Positions 34,939-43,699 of a stretch of DNA of 54,922 nucleotides are shown here, in pieces. The stretch is from Candidatus Zhuqueibacterota bacterium (GTDB lineage: Bacteria; Zhuqueibacterota; Zhuqueibacteria; Residuimicrobiales; Krinioviventaceae), in NCBI GenBank assembly GCA_016929295.1, contig JAFGJB010000098.1, positions 1 to 54,922 of the forward strand, written 5' to 3'. The translations under genes were made by a program, and so were the position numbers. Under the pieces are notes generated by a model. That model saw nothing but the letters and a program-made list of their open reading frames with translations, did not search any database and had not been told where the DNA came from. The stretch's first letter is position 1; every line of letters starts with the position of its first letter.

Positions 34939-36276
34939 ATGAATTTAAACAAGATATTACTCATTGCATTCGGCTTTCTCATCACGATCGAACAGGGTTT
35001 TACCGTTGTTCTTGGCGTGTTGAGCACCGGCGTTGTTCGCGGGGCAGATGTCCTGATGCCGGTTGATCTGGCGATCTATGGTCTTTTTTTATTCAAAAAT
35101 TCCTGGCCAGCGCCGAAAAAGTACCATGGGCTGCATACATTTGCCGTAACCGTCGGGATAATCTTTTTGCTGTGGTCATTCACCGGTGAATTTGTTGCTG
35201 TCGAAAGCGCTGATTTTCGATTTGGTTTTGTCCATTTGACACGGGCGATACTCATTTATCTGTGTGTCTTGAACCGTATCAGCACAAAGCAGGATGTCAT
35301 TGATTTCACAAAGGGGATTGTTTTTGGCCTCGGTTTTGAGGCCATCATCGGCGTTTGGCAGTGGCAAATTGGGCCGGTTTTTCTGCCCATTTTGCATGTC
35401 GTGAATGACTGGCGCGCCACCGGCACCTTGAGAGTGGGAAACGCTTTTGGCTGTTATCTGGCGATGTTGGCGCCCTTTTCAATTCGCATGGCCCTGTTCA
35501 CCAGCATCAAGCCCAAATGGCTCTGGTATACGATATCAGTCCTGTCCATGGGCTCTCTCCTGGCCACCTATTCCAGGGGCGCATGGTTCGCATTTTCTGG
35601 CTCCTTGTTGGTTTTTTTTATTCTGGATTTTTTTAAGAAAAAGCTCAGCCACCAGCAGATTCAGTGGCTGATTATCGTTTTTGTCGTTAGCACGATGTTC
35701 GTGTCAATCAAGTACGGGCATGTCATCACTGGTCGCTTGGAGAATTCGAAGGAAGCGTTGATCAGTGACAAAAAGCACAGCCGATTTGGCCTGGCTCAAG
35801 ATGCCCTCAGAATCATCAGGCAACATCCGGCCATCGGCGTCGGCCTCGAAAATTATCGCTATCATGCGGATGAGGAGATCCAGGGCACCCGATTTGTGCA
35901 CAATGCCTACCTGCTGACCGCCGCGCAGCAAGGACTCCCGGGTATTGCACTATTCATTGGGCTCCATTTGACGATTTTTATTTACGGTTTTCGAATACGC
36001 AAATCTCGCGACAGTACTTTATATCACATCGGCATGGCCGCAATGACGAGCATGTTATCTCTTTTCATCTATCACCTCGCAGCGCCCGACTATCGGCTGG
36101 TCGTCATCTTGATGCATCATTGGCGCGCTCTTGCCATGATTGTGGCCGTGGTGATGGTTGATGAGCGAACCCGCCAGATGCGCGATCAGAGAATCTTACG
36201 CGAGAAGAAACAACAAATGCGTCTTTCACAATCTCGAATGCAAACTGCAAAGCAACCGGATGAAGCAGCTTTATAA
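34939..36276 (+). CDS. O-antigen ligase / polymerase family protein (Wzy_C)
   Basis: Inner-membrane protein of 445 residues with about eleven hydrophobic helices. RVGNAFGCYLAMLAPF, LLATYSRGAWFAFSGSLLVFF (Arg-containing segment) and then the periplasmic loop HPAIGVGLENYR through GTRFVHNAYLLTAAQQGLPG are the signature blocks of the WaaL/Wzy_C superfamily. It could ligate finished glycan to lipid A-core or to another acceptor, or polymerise repeat units; sequence does not separate these. A basic cytoplasmic tail (about 410-445) overlaps the flippase gene by 17 bases. It is the only ligase/polymerase seen in the cluster. Confidence 0.87.
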   Translation: MNLNKILLIAFGFLITIEQGFTVVLGVLSTGVVRGADVLMPVDLAIYGLFLFKNSWPAPKKYHGLHTFAVTVGIIFLLWSFTGEFVAVESADFRFGFVHLTRAILIYLCVLNRISTKQDVIDFTKGIVFGLGFEAIIGVWQWQIGPVFLPILHVVNDWRATGTLRVGNAFGCYLAMLAPFSIRMALFTSIKPKWLWYTISVLSMGSLLATYSRGAWFAFSGSLLVFFILDFFKKKLSHQQIQWLIIVFVVSTMFVSIKYGHVITGRLENSKEALISDKKHSRFGLAQDALRIIRQHPAIGVGLENYRYHADEEIQGTRFVHNAYLLTAAQQGLPGIALFIGLHLTIFIYGFRIRKSRDSTLYHIGMAAMTSMLSLFIYHLAAPDYRLVVILMHHWRALAMIVAVVMVDERTRQMRDQRILREKKQQMRLSQSRMQTAKQPDEAAL

Positions 36277-37702
36277 AAATATTGGTTACACCGGCCTGCA
36301 CCAGCTGATCGTCACGGCGCTGGCATTTATCCTTGTGCCTGTGGCAACCCGATATCTTGGCGCCCATGATTACGGCGTCTATACGGTCGCAACCACTATA
36401 GGTTTTTTCGTGAGTCTGTTTGCGGATTTGGGCATTTCTACCATCCTGACGCGCGAGATATCCAAACGCCCGAAAATTGCAGCTAAATTTTTTGCACGCG
36501 TACTCAGCATCAAGTTACTCCTGACTGTCCTGGCTGTTTGCGCGTTATTGATCTATCTGGCTCTGGCGAATTATACCGAAAAACAGTCGCATGTGATACT
36601 GATTTTTTCGATCGCCGCTGTGCTGGGTTCATTCTCCACCTCGGCATTCGGCGTCTTTCGCGGTATTGAAAAGATGGAATATGAGGCTATCGGAGTTTCA
36701 CTCGACAAATTTATTTCTGTCATCGTCGGCATTGCTATTTTGCTGTGCGGTCTGGGGGTGGAATATTTCATCTGGTCCTTTGTGGCCTCTGGAGTCGTGC
36801 TGTTCATTTTTTCATTTTGGGCGCTCTATCGCAAATTTATCCACTTTGAGATCAAATGGCATCGACGGCAGGCGAAGATCATACTTTTCATATCGATTTA
36901 TCTTGGGATCTCGGCGTTTTTGTCAATGATCTATAATTATATGGATATATTGATGCTATCCAAGATGGGCAGTATGCAGGATGTCGGCTTTTATTCTGCT
37001 GCGCATCGTGTGCTGATGGTGACTCGTATTTTCCCGACTATCCTGGTCACAGCATTTCTACCGCAGCTCTCCGCTCATCATGCGGATTATCAAAAGCTCG
37101 CCAATTTTTTTTCCGAAGGCGTGAGCTATCTTTTTTTGATCATCTTTCCGCTCGTCCCAGCCACGGTTCTGTTGGCGGATCCGATCATTCAATTCATTTG
37201 CGGCGTCGACTTTATGCCCGCCGCCGATGCGCTGCAAATACTGGCATTTGCCACCGCTGCGCAGATATTGAATATATTTTTTGTGCCGCTCTATATCGCC
37301 ACGAATAACGAAAAAAAGATCGTCCATTTTCAGCTCATTGGACTTTATGTCAATGTCGTCCTAAATCTCATCCTCATACCGGTCATATCGTTTAAAGGCG
37401 CCGCGATTGCCACCGTGGCAACCGAAGCCGCTATTTTTATTTTCATCTATGCATGGATTCGACGCAAAATCGGTGCTCGCTTGTTTCCGGCGCTGATTTT
37501 TTGCGTCAAAGCCCTGTTCAGTACACTGATCATGATGATGGTTGTTTTTTTCACCCATGCGGCCCACTTTCATATTCTTTTTGTTGTCGTCGCCGGCCTT
37601 GTCACATATACAATAATCCTGGAAGTGACAAATACCTTGAAATTCAGTCGTTTATTTCATCTGGTGCGAATGAAATTCACCGAACGAGGTGCTGCTCGTT
37701 GA
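36260..37702 (+). CDS. Oligosaccharide flippase, RfbX/Wzx-like
   Basis: Polytopic MVF-superfamily protein of 480 residues starting at ATG 36260 (MKQLYKNIGYTGLHQLIVT). A longer frame from 36158 would lie inside the ligase gene and is not needed. VPVATRYLGAHDYGVYTVATT, ILTREISKRP and YNYMDILMLSKMGSMQDVGFYSAAHRV are the expected blocks, with about 14 helices. It likely flips a lipid-linked oligosaccharide; pairing with the ligase just upstream suggests they act on the same intermediate. It differs from the WzxC-like flippase at 27552, so two substrates may be handled. Confidence 0.87.
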   Translation: MKQLYKNIGYTGLHQLIVTALAFILVPVATRYLGAHDYGVYTVATTIGFFVSLFADLGISTILTREISKRPKIAAKFFARVLSIKLLLTVLAVCALLIYLALANYTEKQSHVILIFSIAAVLGSFSTSAFGVFRGIEKMEYEAIGVSLDKFISVIVGIAILLCGLGVEYFIWSFVASGVVLFIFSFWALYRKFIHFEIKWHRRQAKIILFISIYLGISAFLSMIYNYMDILMLSKMGSMQDVGFYSAAHRVLMVTRIFPTILVTAFLPQLSAHHADYQKLANFFSEGVSYLFLIIFPLVPATVLLADPIIQFICGVDFMPAADALQILAFATAAQILNIFFVPLYIATNNEKKIVHFQLIGLYVNVVLNLILIPVISFKGAAIATVATEAAIFIFIYAWIRRKIGARLFPALIFCVKALFSTLIMMMVVFFTHAAHFHILFVVVAGLVTYTIILEVTNTLKFSRLFHLVRMKFTERGAAR

Positions 37703-37747
37703 AACGTGCTGTAAAACACTATCTCCAGTCAAATAAAAGGAATACGG

Positions 37748-38527
37748 GTGATAGAAGAAGAAAAAATTCAAAAGCTGCGTCTCTTTTATCAACGCGAGAA
37801 GGCACTTGTGACATCGCCGTTTATTGACGACGACCTGAAATTGAATCAAGACTTGTTTGCGCGGGTCAGCCGCTCTTTGAATATGTCATTCCAGGACAAA
37901 ATAGTGCTCGATATCGGTTGCGGCTCGGGCATGTTGGCTTCGTTCTTTATTGATCATAAATTCTATATCGGATTTGATCTCAACGTGCGCGGCAGTTTCA
38001 AAATACTACGCGATAATTCACATCACTACGCGCAGGCGAATGCATTGCAGCTTCCGATTGCCGATAATACAGTGGATGTAGCTGTTTGCATGGACAGTTT
38101 TGAACATTTTCCGGACCAACTGGCCGCGACTGTAGAAATCAGACGCGTTTTAAAGCCCGGCGGCTTTATCTTTTTATCGGTGCCGAATTACGCCAACATC
38201 GCGGGAATCGTCAAGTTCTGTTGCGAGCGCTTTGGAAGTTATGAAAAAGACACCTGGGCGCCATTCGACTACTGGAAGGCCGAAGAGCTGGAACATTTTA
38301 TGACCCCGGGGCGCGTACGACGGCTCTTCGGCGGCGCAGGATTCAGCACATTTACGCATATCGGATTCGATCGCGAGGTCGTCGTCGGACTCATTCCCTG
38401 GGTGTGGCATCCCAAAACACCCCGCATCTTTGCCAGTGCGATTTCCAAAACTGTTTCGCTGGTGGCAAAACCGATCTGCAAAGTGTGGCCGGCGAGCAGC
38501 CTGCATACTTTTTGGCGAATTGAATGA
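37748..38527 (+). CDS. SAM-dependent class I methyltransferase
   Basis: Predicted cytoplasmic methyltransferase of 259 residues. Motif I is VLDIGCGSGMLA (about 53-64), followed by FDLNVRG, ANALQLPIADNTVDVAVCMDSFEHF (motifs II-III region) and LKPGGFIFLSVPNYAN (post motif). Position between a flippase and GT genes suggests it methylates a sugar of the glycan or a lipid-linked precursor. Start is GTG at 37748 with AAGGA about 7 bases upstream. Its stop overlaps a 57-codon frame (ATGA). The target could also be a lipid or quinone. Confidence 0.85.
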   Translation: MIEEEKIQKLRLFYQREKALVTSPFIDDDLKLNQDLFARVSRSLNMSFQDKIVLDIGCGSGMLASFFIDHKFYIGFDLNVRGSFKILRDNSHHYAQANALQLPIADNTVDVAVCMDSFEHFPDQLAATVEIRRVLKPGGFIFLSVPNYANIAGIVKFCCERFGSYEKDTWAPFDYWKAEELEHFMTPGRVRRLFGGAGFSTFTHIGFDREVVVGLIPWVWHPKTPRIFASAISKTVSLVAKPICKVWPASSLHTFWRIE

Positions 38528-38697
38528 GGTTCAGAGTGATCAACATAGTTTATAATGAGGTTAAATTGACATCGAAAGAGGCGGCGAATTTTATATTTAG
38601 CTCCGAAATGGCATCCACGAGTGCAAGTGAAAAAACGTGGCAAATCTCGGAAAAAAACGACGTTCATGTGCTCGTGCAAAAACGAAGCGGACCCTGA
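38524..38697 (+). CDS. Small hypothetical protein, 57 residues, translationally coupled
   Basis: Short frame whose ATG overlaps the methyltransferase stop as ATGA, the arrangement used by many real gene pairs in this cluster. The product begins MRFRVINIVYNEVKLTS and is polar and Ser/Thr/Lys-rich, with no membrane span or recognised domain. It may be a genuine small protein, the decayed end of a longer gene, or a chance frame. The coupling is the only positive evidence. Confidence 0.35.
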   Translation: MRFRVINIVYNEVKLTSKEAANFIFSSEMASTSASEKTWQISEKNDVHVLVQKRSGP

Positions 38698-38791
38698 TGT
38701 TTCTCCGCTAAAACCTCATATGACATTTATTAGGATGTTTTTTCGCATAGATTGACAATTAATTCAATGTTTATTTTATAAGGATTGTATT

Positions 38792-40015
38792 ATGATCCCT
38801 CTCGAATCAATTGAGAAATACAAATGGGCCATCAGTACGGGCATAATTCTGGTACTCGCAGTGGCAATTTTTACATTTCTCTTCGCTAGATCGGTCCCTA
38901 TGATTATTTTGGATTACAAGTTCAATAGCACCTATTTTGGCTCGGATGCGGCAAGAGTATGGAAAAATTTCAACGACCGCGGTGGTTATCACGACCGCGC
39001 AAAAGTCCACCCGCTATTCCCAATGGCAATCTGCTTGCCTGTCCTGATAGGAATTAAAATTGGCTTCGACAGGCTTGCGCTCGTCTCTGCTGCCCTAGCT
39101 CTAAATTCGGCTGCGTTGGTGGCTCTGTTATATTACTTATTATTTATAGTAACGAAACGTACTTTAGATTCATTACTTTTCATTCTACTGTTTCTTGCAA
39201 GTGGATCATTTGTATTCTGGTCGAAAATAGCAGAGACTTTTCCTTTCGGTGCTACTACTATTTTGCTGTCTTTTTGTGTATTGTCCATCCCGATGCTAAG
39301 AGGCAAGGAGCTGCCTTTTTTGCTGGCGAGCATTGTCTCTGTCAGTCTAACAGTGACAAATTGGATGTCAGGCTTGTTGAGTTGTTTTTTTTCTCTAAAG
39401 ATAAGGCAAACTGTCGTCATTATTGTCAAAACTATTGTGATTGTAGCCGCTCTATGGTCTGTTCAAAAGTTTATATTTCCAGATGCAGGTCACTTTTTAG
39501 ATTTTTCTGAAGAAAAAAAATATATCAAGCCAACAAATACACTTTTTGCAATGAGGCAGTTCTTTGGGGATTCATTGTATCCGGCACAAATAGTCGAGGG
39601 CTTCAATGTAATGAATCGGCCAACAGTCGCTCTTGAGCGCAATTTAAGCGACGGAGCAATGACTCTCGCAATCGTGATTTGGTCTGCTTGGCTTGGAATA
39701 ATCTTGTATGGCCTTAGATACTGCTGGAAATATAGGAGGGCGTCCCCTCTTAACTATGTGTTATTATTTTTTCTTATTGGCCAAATGGTTCTTCATAGCC
39801 TCTACGGATCACATGAGGTTTTCATGTATTCGTTGCACTGGATGCCATCGCTAATTCTAATTGCTGCCTTTGCGACAAGAGGCAATTATCGACGTTGTGT
39901 ACTTGCTATGATTATTGCATTGATTGTTATTATTGCACCCCTAAACTTTAGACGCAATCAAGCTAGCCTTTTCATTTTCGAAAGTTATCAAGAGCGTGTT
40001 AACGAACAAAAGTAA
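38792..40015 (+). CDS. Polytopic membrane protein, probable GT-C-like, atypical base composition
   Basis: Membrane protein of 407 residues with about nine or ten hydrophobic helices. After the first helix a loop contains YFGSDAARVWKNFNDRG and HDRAKVHPLFPMAI; the acidic residues and HPLF motif resemble GT-C proteins, though the match is looser than for the other four GT-C genes here. AAGGA lies about 8 bases before the ATG. The coding sequence is visibly richer in A/T-ending codons (for example five TTA leucine codons between 39121 and 39180) than genes on either side, suggesting later acquisition. A strong inverted repeat follows it. Function as a glycosyltransferase is inference. Confidence 0.62.
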   Translation: MIPLESIEKYKWAISTGIILVLAVAIFTFLFARSVPMIILDYKFNSTYFGSDAARVWKNFNDRGGYHDRAKVHPLFPMAICLPVLIGIKIGFDRLALVSAALALNSAALVALLYYLLFIVTKRTLDSLLFILLFLASGSFVFWSKIAETFPFGATTILLSFCVLSIPMLRGKELPFLLASIVSVSLTVTNWMSGLLSCFFSLKIRQTVVIIVKTIVIVAALWSVQKFIFPDAGHFLDFSEEKKYIKPTNTLFAMRQFFGDSLYPAQIVEGFNVMNRPTVALERNLSDGAMTLAIVIWSAWLGIILYGLRYCWKYRRASPLNYVLLFFLIGQMVLHSLYGSHEVFMYSLHWMPSLILIAAFATRGNYRRCVLAMIIALIVIIAPLNFRRNQASLFIFESYQERVNEQK

Positions 40016-40020
40016 CTAAA

Positions 40021-40058
40021 ATTCGAGTCATCTGAAATGTCATTTCAAATGGACGAAT
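40021..40058 (+). terminator. Inverted repeat after the atypical membrane-protein gene
   Basis: ATTCG (40021-40025) and CATCTGAAATG (40029-40039) pair with CATTTCAAATG (40041-40051) and CGAAT (40054-40058), giving about 16 pairs with a small internal loop. It starts 6 bases after the stop at 40015. No T-tract follows, so it is terminator-like rather than a proven intrinsic terminator. Confidence 0.45.
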
Positions 40059-40110
40059 AGAGTCATGCTTTCTCATATGCTCGTGCACTGGGCTAGCCGG
40101 ATATTAATCT

Positions 40111-41307
40111 ATGAAGATCAGCTATATAAATTACATGGCCGACCTCTATGGCTATTCAATTGGCTCGACAATCAAGGCGCTAAAGTTATTGCATAACCTT
40201 GAGTCACTGGGACATACAGTCATCTTTCATTGGCTGGGCGAGACTCGCCCTGCAGCGTCGGCATCTTTACGATCCGGGTCTTTTTCTTCATCATTTTTTC
40301 GTGATATGTTGTTTACTCCCAAACAGCTTTTACGCAACATAGGTCAGCTGTTCAAAGAGCGAAAAATTGTCAGACGGGATCGTCCAGATTTAATTATCGT
40401 GAGACTGGATGCGTTTAGACTGTCCGCACTCTGGCTCGCTCGACTGTATCGTTTACCACTCGTTGTCGAGGCAGACGGAGCGTGCTCCTACGAATGGCTG
40501 ACCTTCAACAACGGCCGCCATTTATGGAATTCGGTGCTACTCTGCTGCGAGAAATGGATGCTCAGCGGCTCGAACGGCATTTTCACTCAATCGCAGATTG
40601 CTAAAAACTATTACGTGCAGACGCATGACATTGATCCGCATCGCGTTGCCGTCATTACCAACGGCGCCGATCCGCATCAGAGCGACAAAAAAGAGATAGC
40701 GTCGCTGAGAGCAGGTCTGGGCATTCCGCATGATGCACACGTGATCGGCTTTGTCGGATCCATGCAACAGTGGCATGGCATGCAGGATATGCGCAAGCTG
40801 GTCGACGATATTCTTGAATACGATGCGGACGCTCTGTTTTTATTTGTCGGCAGCGGTGGCGCACTTGAAAAAGAGCTGCAAAAGAGTCTGCAGCACGGCG
40901 GAAGCCGCGTCATTTTCACCGGCACGGTGCCGAATGAACAGGTGGCCGCCTACATTCGAATGTTCACCATTGCGGTTGCGCCTTATCCGCCCATTGATCT
41001 GTTCTACTTTTCGCCGATGAAGATATTTGAGTACATGTCCGCCGGTGTGCCGATCATCGCCTCAAAGAGCGGCCAGATTGCCGAGATACTATGTGACGGT
41101 GAGAGCGCTCTTTTATATGAGCCGGGAGACTATGCGAATTTGAAACGTGCTCTCCTCCGGCTGGTCAATGATGTTGAGCTGCGGACCAGAATAGCGAAAA
41201 ATGCTCATGAAATATTCAAAAGAGAGCATACATGGCAGCAAAAGGCGAAGGAGCTGGATATTTTTCTGCATCAATGTATGCAATCTAGAGCAAACAGGAA
41301 CAAGTGA
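40111..41307 (+). CDS. GT4-family glycosyltransferase
   Basis: GT-B enzyme of 398 residues. The N-terminus MKISYINYMADLYGYSIGST and DLIIVRLDAF, then LPLVVEADGACSYEW, form the acceptor domain. The donor domain has ITNGADPHQ, IGFVGSMQQWHGMQDM, FVGSGGALEKELQK and EYMSAGVPIIASKSGQIAEI with the EX7E acids. Base composition returns to the cluster norm within this gene, although its first ~100 bases are AT-richer. The next GT4 gene begins 7 bases after its stop, so three GT4 genes run in series from here. Specificity unknown. Confidence 0.87.
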   Translation: MKISYINYMADLYGYSIGSTIKALKLLHNLESLGHTVIFHWLGETRPAASASLRSGSFSSSFFRDMLFTPKQLLRNIGQLFKERKIVRRDRPDLIIVRLDAFRLSALWLARLYRLPLVVEADGACSYEWLTFNNGRHLWNSVLLCCEKWMLSGSNGIFTQSQIAKNYYVQTHDIDPHRVAVITNGADPHQSDKKEIASLRAGLGIPHDAHVIGFVGSMQQWHGMQDMRKLVDDILEYDADALFLFVGSGGALEKELQKSLQHGGSRVIFTGTVPNEQVAAYIRMFTIAVAPYPPIDLFYFSPMKIFEYMSAGVPIIASKSGQIAEILCDGESALLYEPGDYANLKRALLRLVNDVELRTRIAKNAHEIFKREHTWQQKAKELDIFLHQCMQSRANRNK

Positions 41308-41314
41308 GTAAAGT

Positions 41315-42427
41315 ATGAAAATCAAAGTGCTGCAGCTGGTCGAAGGATTTAACTTTGGCGGTGCGGAAACAAAGCTGCTTGAGCTGGTCAAGCACATGGA
41401 TGTGGAGCGATTTGAGACGACAATCATCAGCCTTGGTCTGGGCAACGAAATCGAGGAGCTGTTCCATCAACTTGATTGCCGGGTGTTGACCTTTCAGCGG
41501 CAAAAACAGGTGGATTTCAGGCTGCTGCGCCGCATACGTGATTTCATCCGCGCCGAGCACATCGATATTGTCATGACAACGCTGTTTTATGCCGACGTCC
41601 TGGGCGCCATGGCCGGACACAGCGGCGGCGCCAAAGGAGTTTTTTCATGGGAGACGATCTCTTCGCCCAAGTGGCTTGCGCCGCACCGCTTCTGGTCATA
41701 TCGCTATGCTATTCGCCGCGCTGACAAGGTGATCTCCGTTTCGCAAGCGACAGCAGAATGGCTGGTGCAGAAGCGCAAGGTGGCAGCAGAGAAGGTGATG
41801 ATCATTCCCTATGGCGTCGATCTGGCCAAGTTCAATCCTGCTATCAAGGCCGTGCACAGGAAAGATATTGGCGCGGGCGATGATGATATCGTCATCGGCC
41901 AAGTTGCGCGTCTGGATGAGCAAAAAGGCCACACCTATCTCATCGATGCTGCATCCATGATCATCGCCCTACAGCCACGCGCCAAATTCGTGCTAGTCGG
42001 CGATGGCCCGTTGCGGTCTCAGCTCATGCATAAAGTTGACCAGGCGGGATTACACGACTTTTTCATCTTTCTCGGCTTTCGTCAGGATGTGCCGGATTTG
42101 CTGCCGTTGTTTGACCTCTTCGTACTGCCATCCCTGTACGAAGGTCTCCCCAATGTTGTTTTGGAAGCGATGGCGTGCGGCCTGCCGGTTGTCGCTACGC
42201 CCGTCGATGGCACCAAAGAGGCTGTCGTTGATGGTGAGACCGGCCTTTTGGTTCCTGTCGCTGATCCGCAACGGCTCGCGCGCAGCATCCTGAAGATCAT
42301 CGGCAGTGATGGATTGAAAGAGCGTTTGGGAGTGGCCGGCCGTCATCGCGTTGAGAACCAGTTCTCCCTGGAAAGACAGGTTCAAAGATTCGAAAATCTC
42401 TACGAGGACTATGCACTGCGAGGCTGA
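41315..42427 (+). CDS. GT4-family glycosyltransferase
   Basis: GT-B enzyme of 370 residues. VLQLVEGFNFGGAETKLLEL is the classical glycine-rich acceptor-side start, and IIPYGVDLAKFNP introduces the donor domain. IGQVARLDEQKGHTYLIDA, LVGDGPLRSQL and EAMACGLPVVATPVDGTKEA (EX7E) complete the signature. It is among the most canonical GT4 proteins of the window. It starts 7 bases after the previous stop and ends 9 bases before the next start, consistent with one mRNA. Probably adds a sugar to the lipid-linked oligosaccharide in the cytoplasm. Confidence 0.9.
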   Translation: MKIKVLQLVEGFNFGGAETKLLELVKHMDVERFETTIISLGLGNEIEELFHQLDCRVLTFQRQKQVDFRLLRRIRDFIRAEHIDIVMTTLFYADVLGAMAGHSGGAKGVFSWETISSPKWLAPHRFWSYRYAIRRADKVISVSQATAEWLVQKRKVAAEKVMIIPYGVDLAKFNPAIKAVHRKDIGAGDDDIVIGQVARLDEQKGHTYLIDAASMIIALQPRAKFVLVGDGPLRSQLMHKVDQAGLHDFFIFLGFRQDVPDLLPLFDLFVLPSLYEGLPNVVLEAMACGLPVVATPVDGTKEAVVDGETGLLVPVADPQRLARSILKIIGSDGLKERLGVAGRHRVENQFSLERQVQRFENLYEDYALRG

Positions 42428-42436
42428 AGAAGCGCT

Positions 42437-43699
42437 ATGAAAATTTTGATGGTTCATAAATTTTACTATATCGAGGGCGGCGCCGAGAGATACGTCTTCA
42501 ATGTGACCGATCTGCTGAAAGAAAAAGGGCATACGATTATTCCGTTTGCCATGCAGGATGACCGGAATTTCGCCACTGACTATAGTCGTTATTTTGCCGA
42601 CCGTTTTGGACCCGATCAGATGTTTGAGAACAGGGATTCTCGCAAGCGTCTGCACATTGCCCGACGAGTGATATTTAATCGCCCTGCCCAGGCGAAACTC
42701 GCCCGTTTGATCGAGGCGACAAAACCGGATATCGCGCACGTGCATTCCGTTTACCACCATCTATCGCCGTCGGTTCTATTCACTCTGAAAAAGCATAATC
42801 TACCCGTGATGCTCACATTGCATGACTATAAAATGGTCTGTCCAAATTATATTTTTCTCGATGGGGCTCGCCAGGTGTGCGAGGTATGCCGCGGCAAGCA
42901 CTTTTGGCACGCGACAGCGAGAAAATGTTTCCGTAACTCTTATGCTGCCAGCGCCCTGGTGACCGCTGAGGCTTACTGGAATTATTGGAGAAAGAGTTAT
43001 CTCAAGAATGTCGATCTGTTCGTCTCTCCCAGTCAGTTCCTTGCTGACAAGGTGAGCCGATATGGCTATCAAAAAAAGCCCGTCCTGGTCCAGCCCTACA
43101 CGCTCGATCTCGGCTTATATGAGCCATGCTACGATCGATCCGACTATTTTGTCTTTATGGGTCGTCTCACCCACGAAAAAGGCGTTCATTTTTTGCTCGA
43201 TGCGGCGAAGGATATCCGAGGCGCTGACTTGCTCATTTTGGGCAGCGGCCCCATTGAGAACGAATTGCGGGAGCGCGTGCGGAAAGAAAATTTGCACCAT
43301 GTCAAAATGCTCGGCTTTCAATCCGGTGCTGCCTTACGTGATCTGGTTCGCCGGGCTAAATTCACGGTCATTACCTCCGAGTGGCACGATAATTCACCGC
43401 TCGTCATTTACGAGTCGTTAGCGCTGGGCAATCCTGTCATTGGCGCGCGCATGGGCGGCATCCCCGAGCTCATTGAAGAAGGAGTCGATGGCTTTATCTA
43501 TGATCGGGGTGATCTCAAGACAGTGGTTGAACGGGCCAATTTTCTCATTCAGAATCCGCAACGCGCCATTGAGATGGGCCAAATGGCGCGCCAAAAGGCT
43601 GAGCGCCTTTTTGGCTTTGATCAGCATTATGCCAAGTTGCTCGAGCTTTATGATTATACTAAATTCCTTGCGCGGAAAAAAGTCACTACAAGAATATGA
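42437..43699 (+). CDS. GT4-family glycosyltransferase with Cys cluster
   Basis: GT-B enzyme of 420 residues. The start MKILMVHKFYYIEGGAERYV is the Gly-rich acceptor-side motif. HVHSVYHHLSPSVL and LTLHDYKMVCPNY follow. Between about residues 134 and 162 four cysteines occur (MVCPNY, QVCEVCRGKHFW, ARKCFRN), a pattern seen in a GT4 subgroup that may bind zinc or stabilise the loop. The donor half contains FMGRLTHEKGVHFLLDAA and ESLALGNPVIGARMGGIPEL (EX7E). It overlaps the MBOAT gene by 4 bases (ATGA). Confidence 0.9.
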   Translation: MKILMVHKFYYIEGGAERYVFNVTDLLKEKGHTIIPFAMQDDRNFATDYSRYFADRFGPDQMFENRDSRKRLHIARRVIFNRPAQAKLARLIEATKPDIAHVHSVYHHLSPSVLFTLKKHNLPVMLTLHDYKMVCPNYIFLDGARQVCEVCRGKHFWHATARKCFRNSYAASALVTAEAYWNYWRKSYLKNVDLFVSPSQFLADKVSRYGYQKKPVLVQPYTLDLGLYEPCYDRSDYFVFMGRLTHEKGVHFLLDAAKDIRGADLLILGSGPIENELRERVRKENLHHVKMLGFQSGAALRDLVRRAKFTVITSEWHDNSPLVIYESLALGNPVIGARMGGIPELIEEGVDGFIYDRGDLKTVVERANFLIQNPQRAIEMGQMARQKAERLFGFDQHYAKLLELYDYTKFLARKKVTTRI

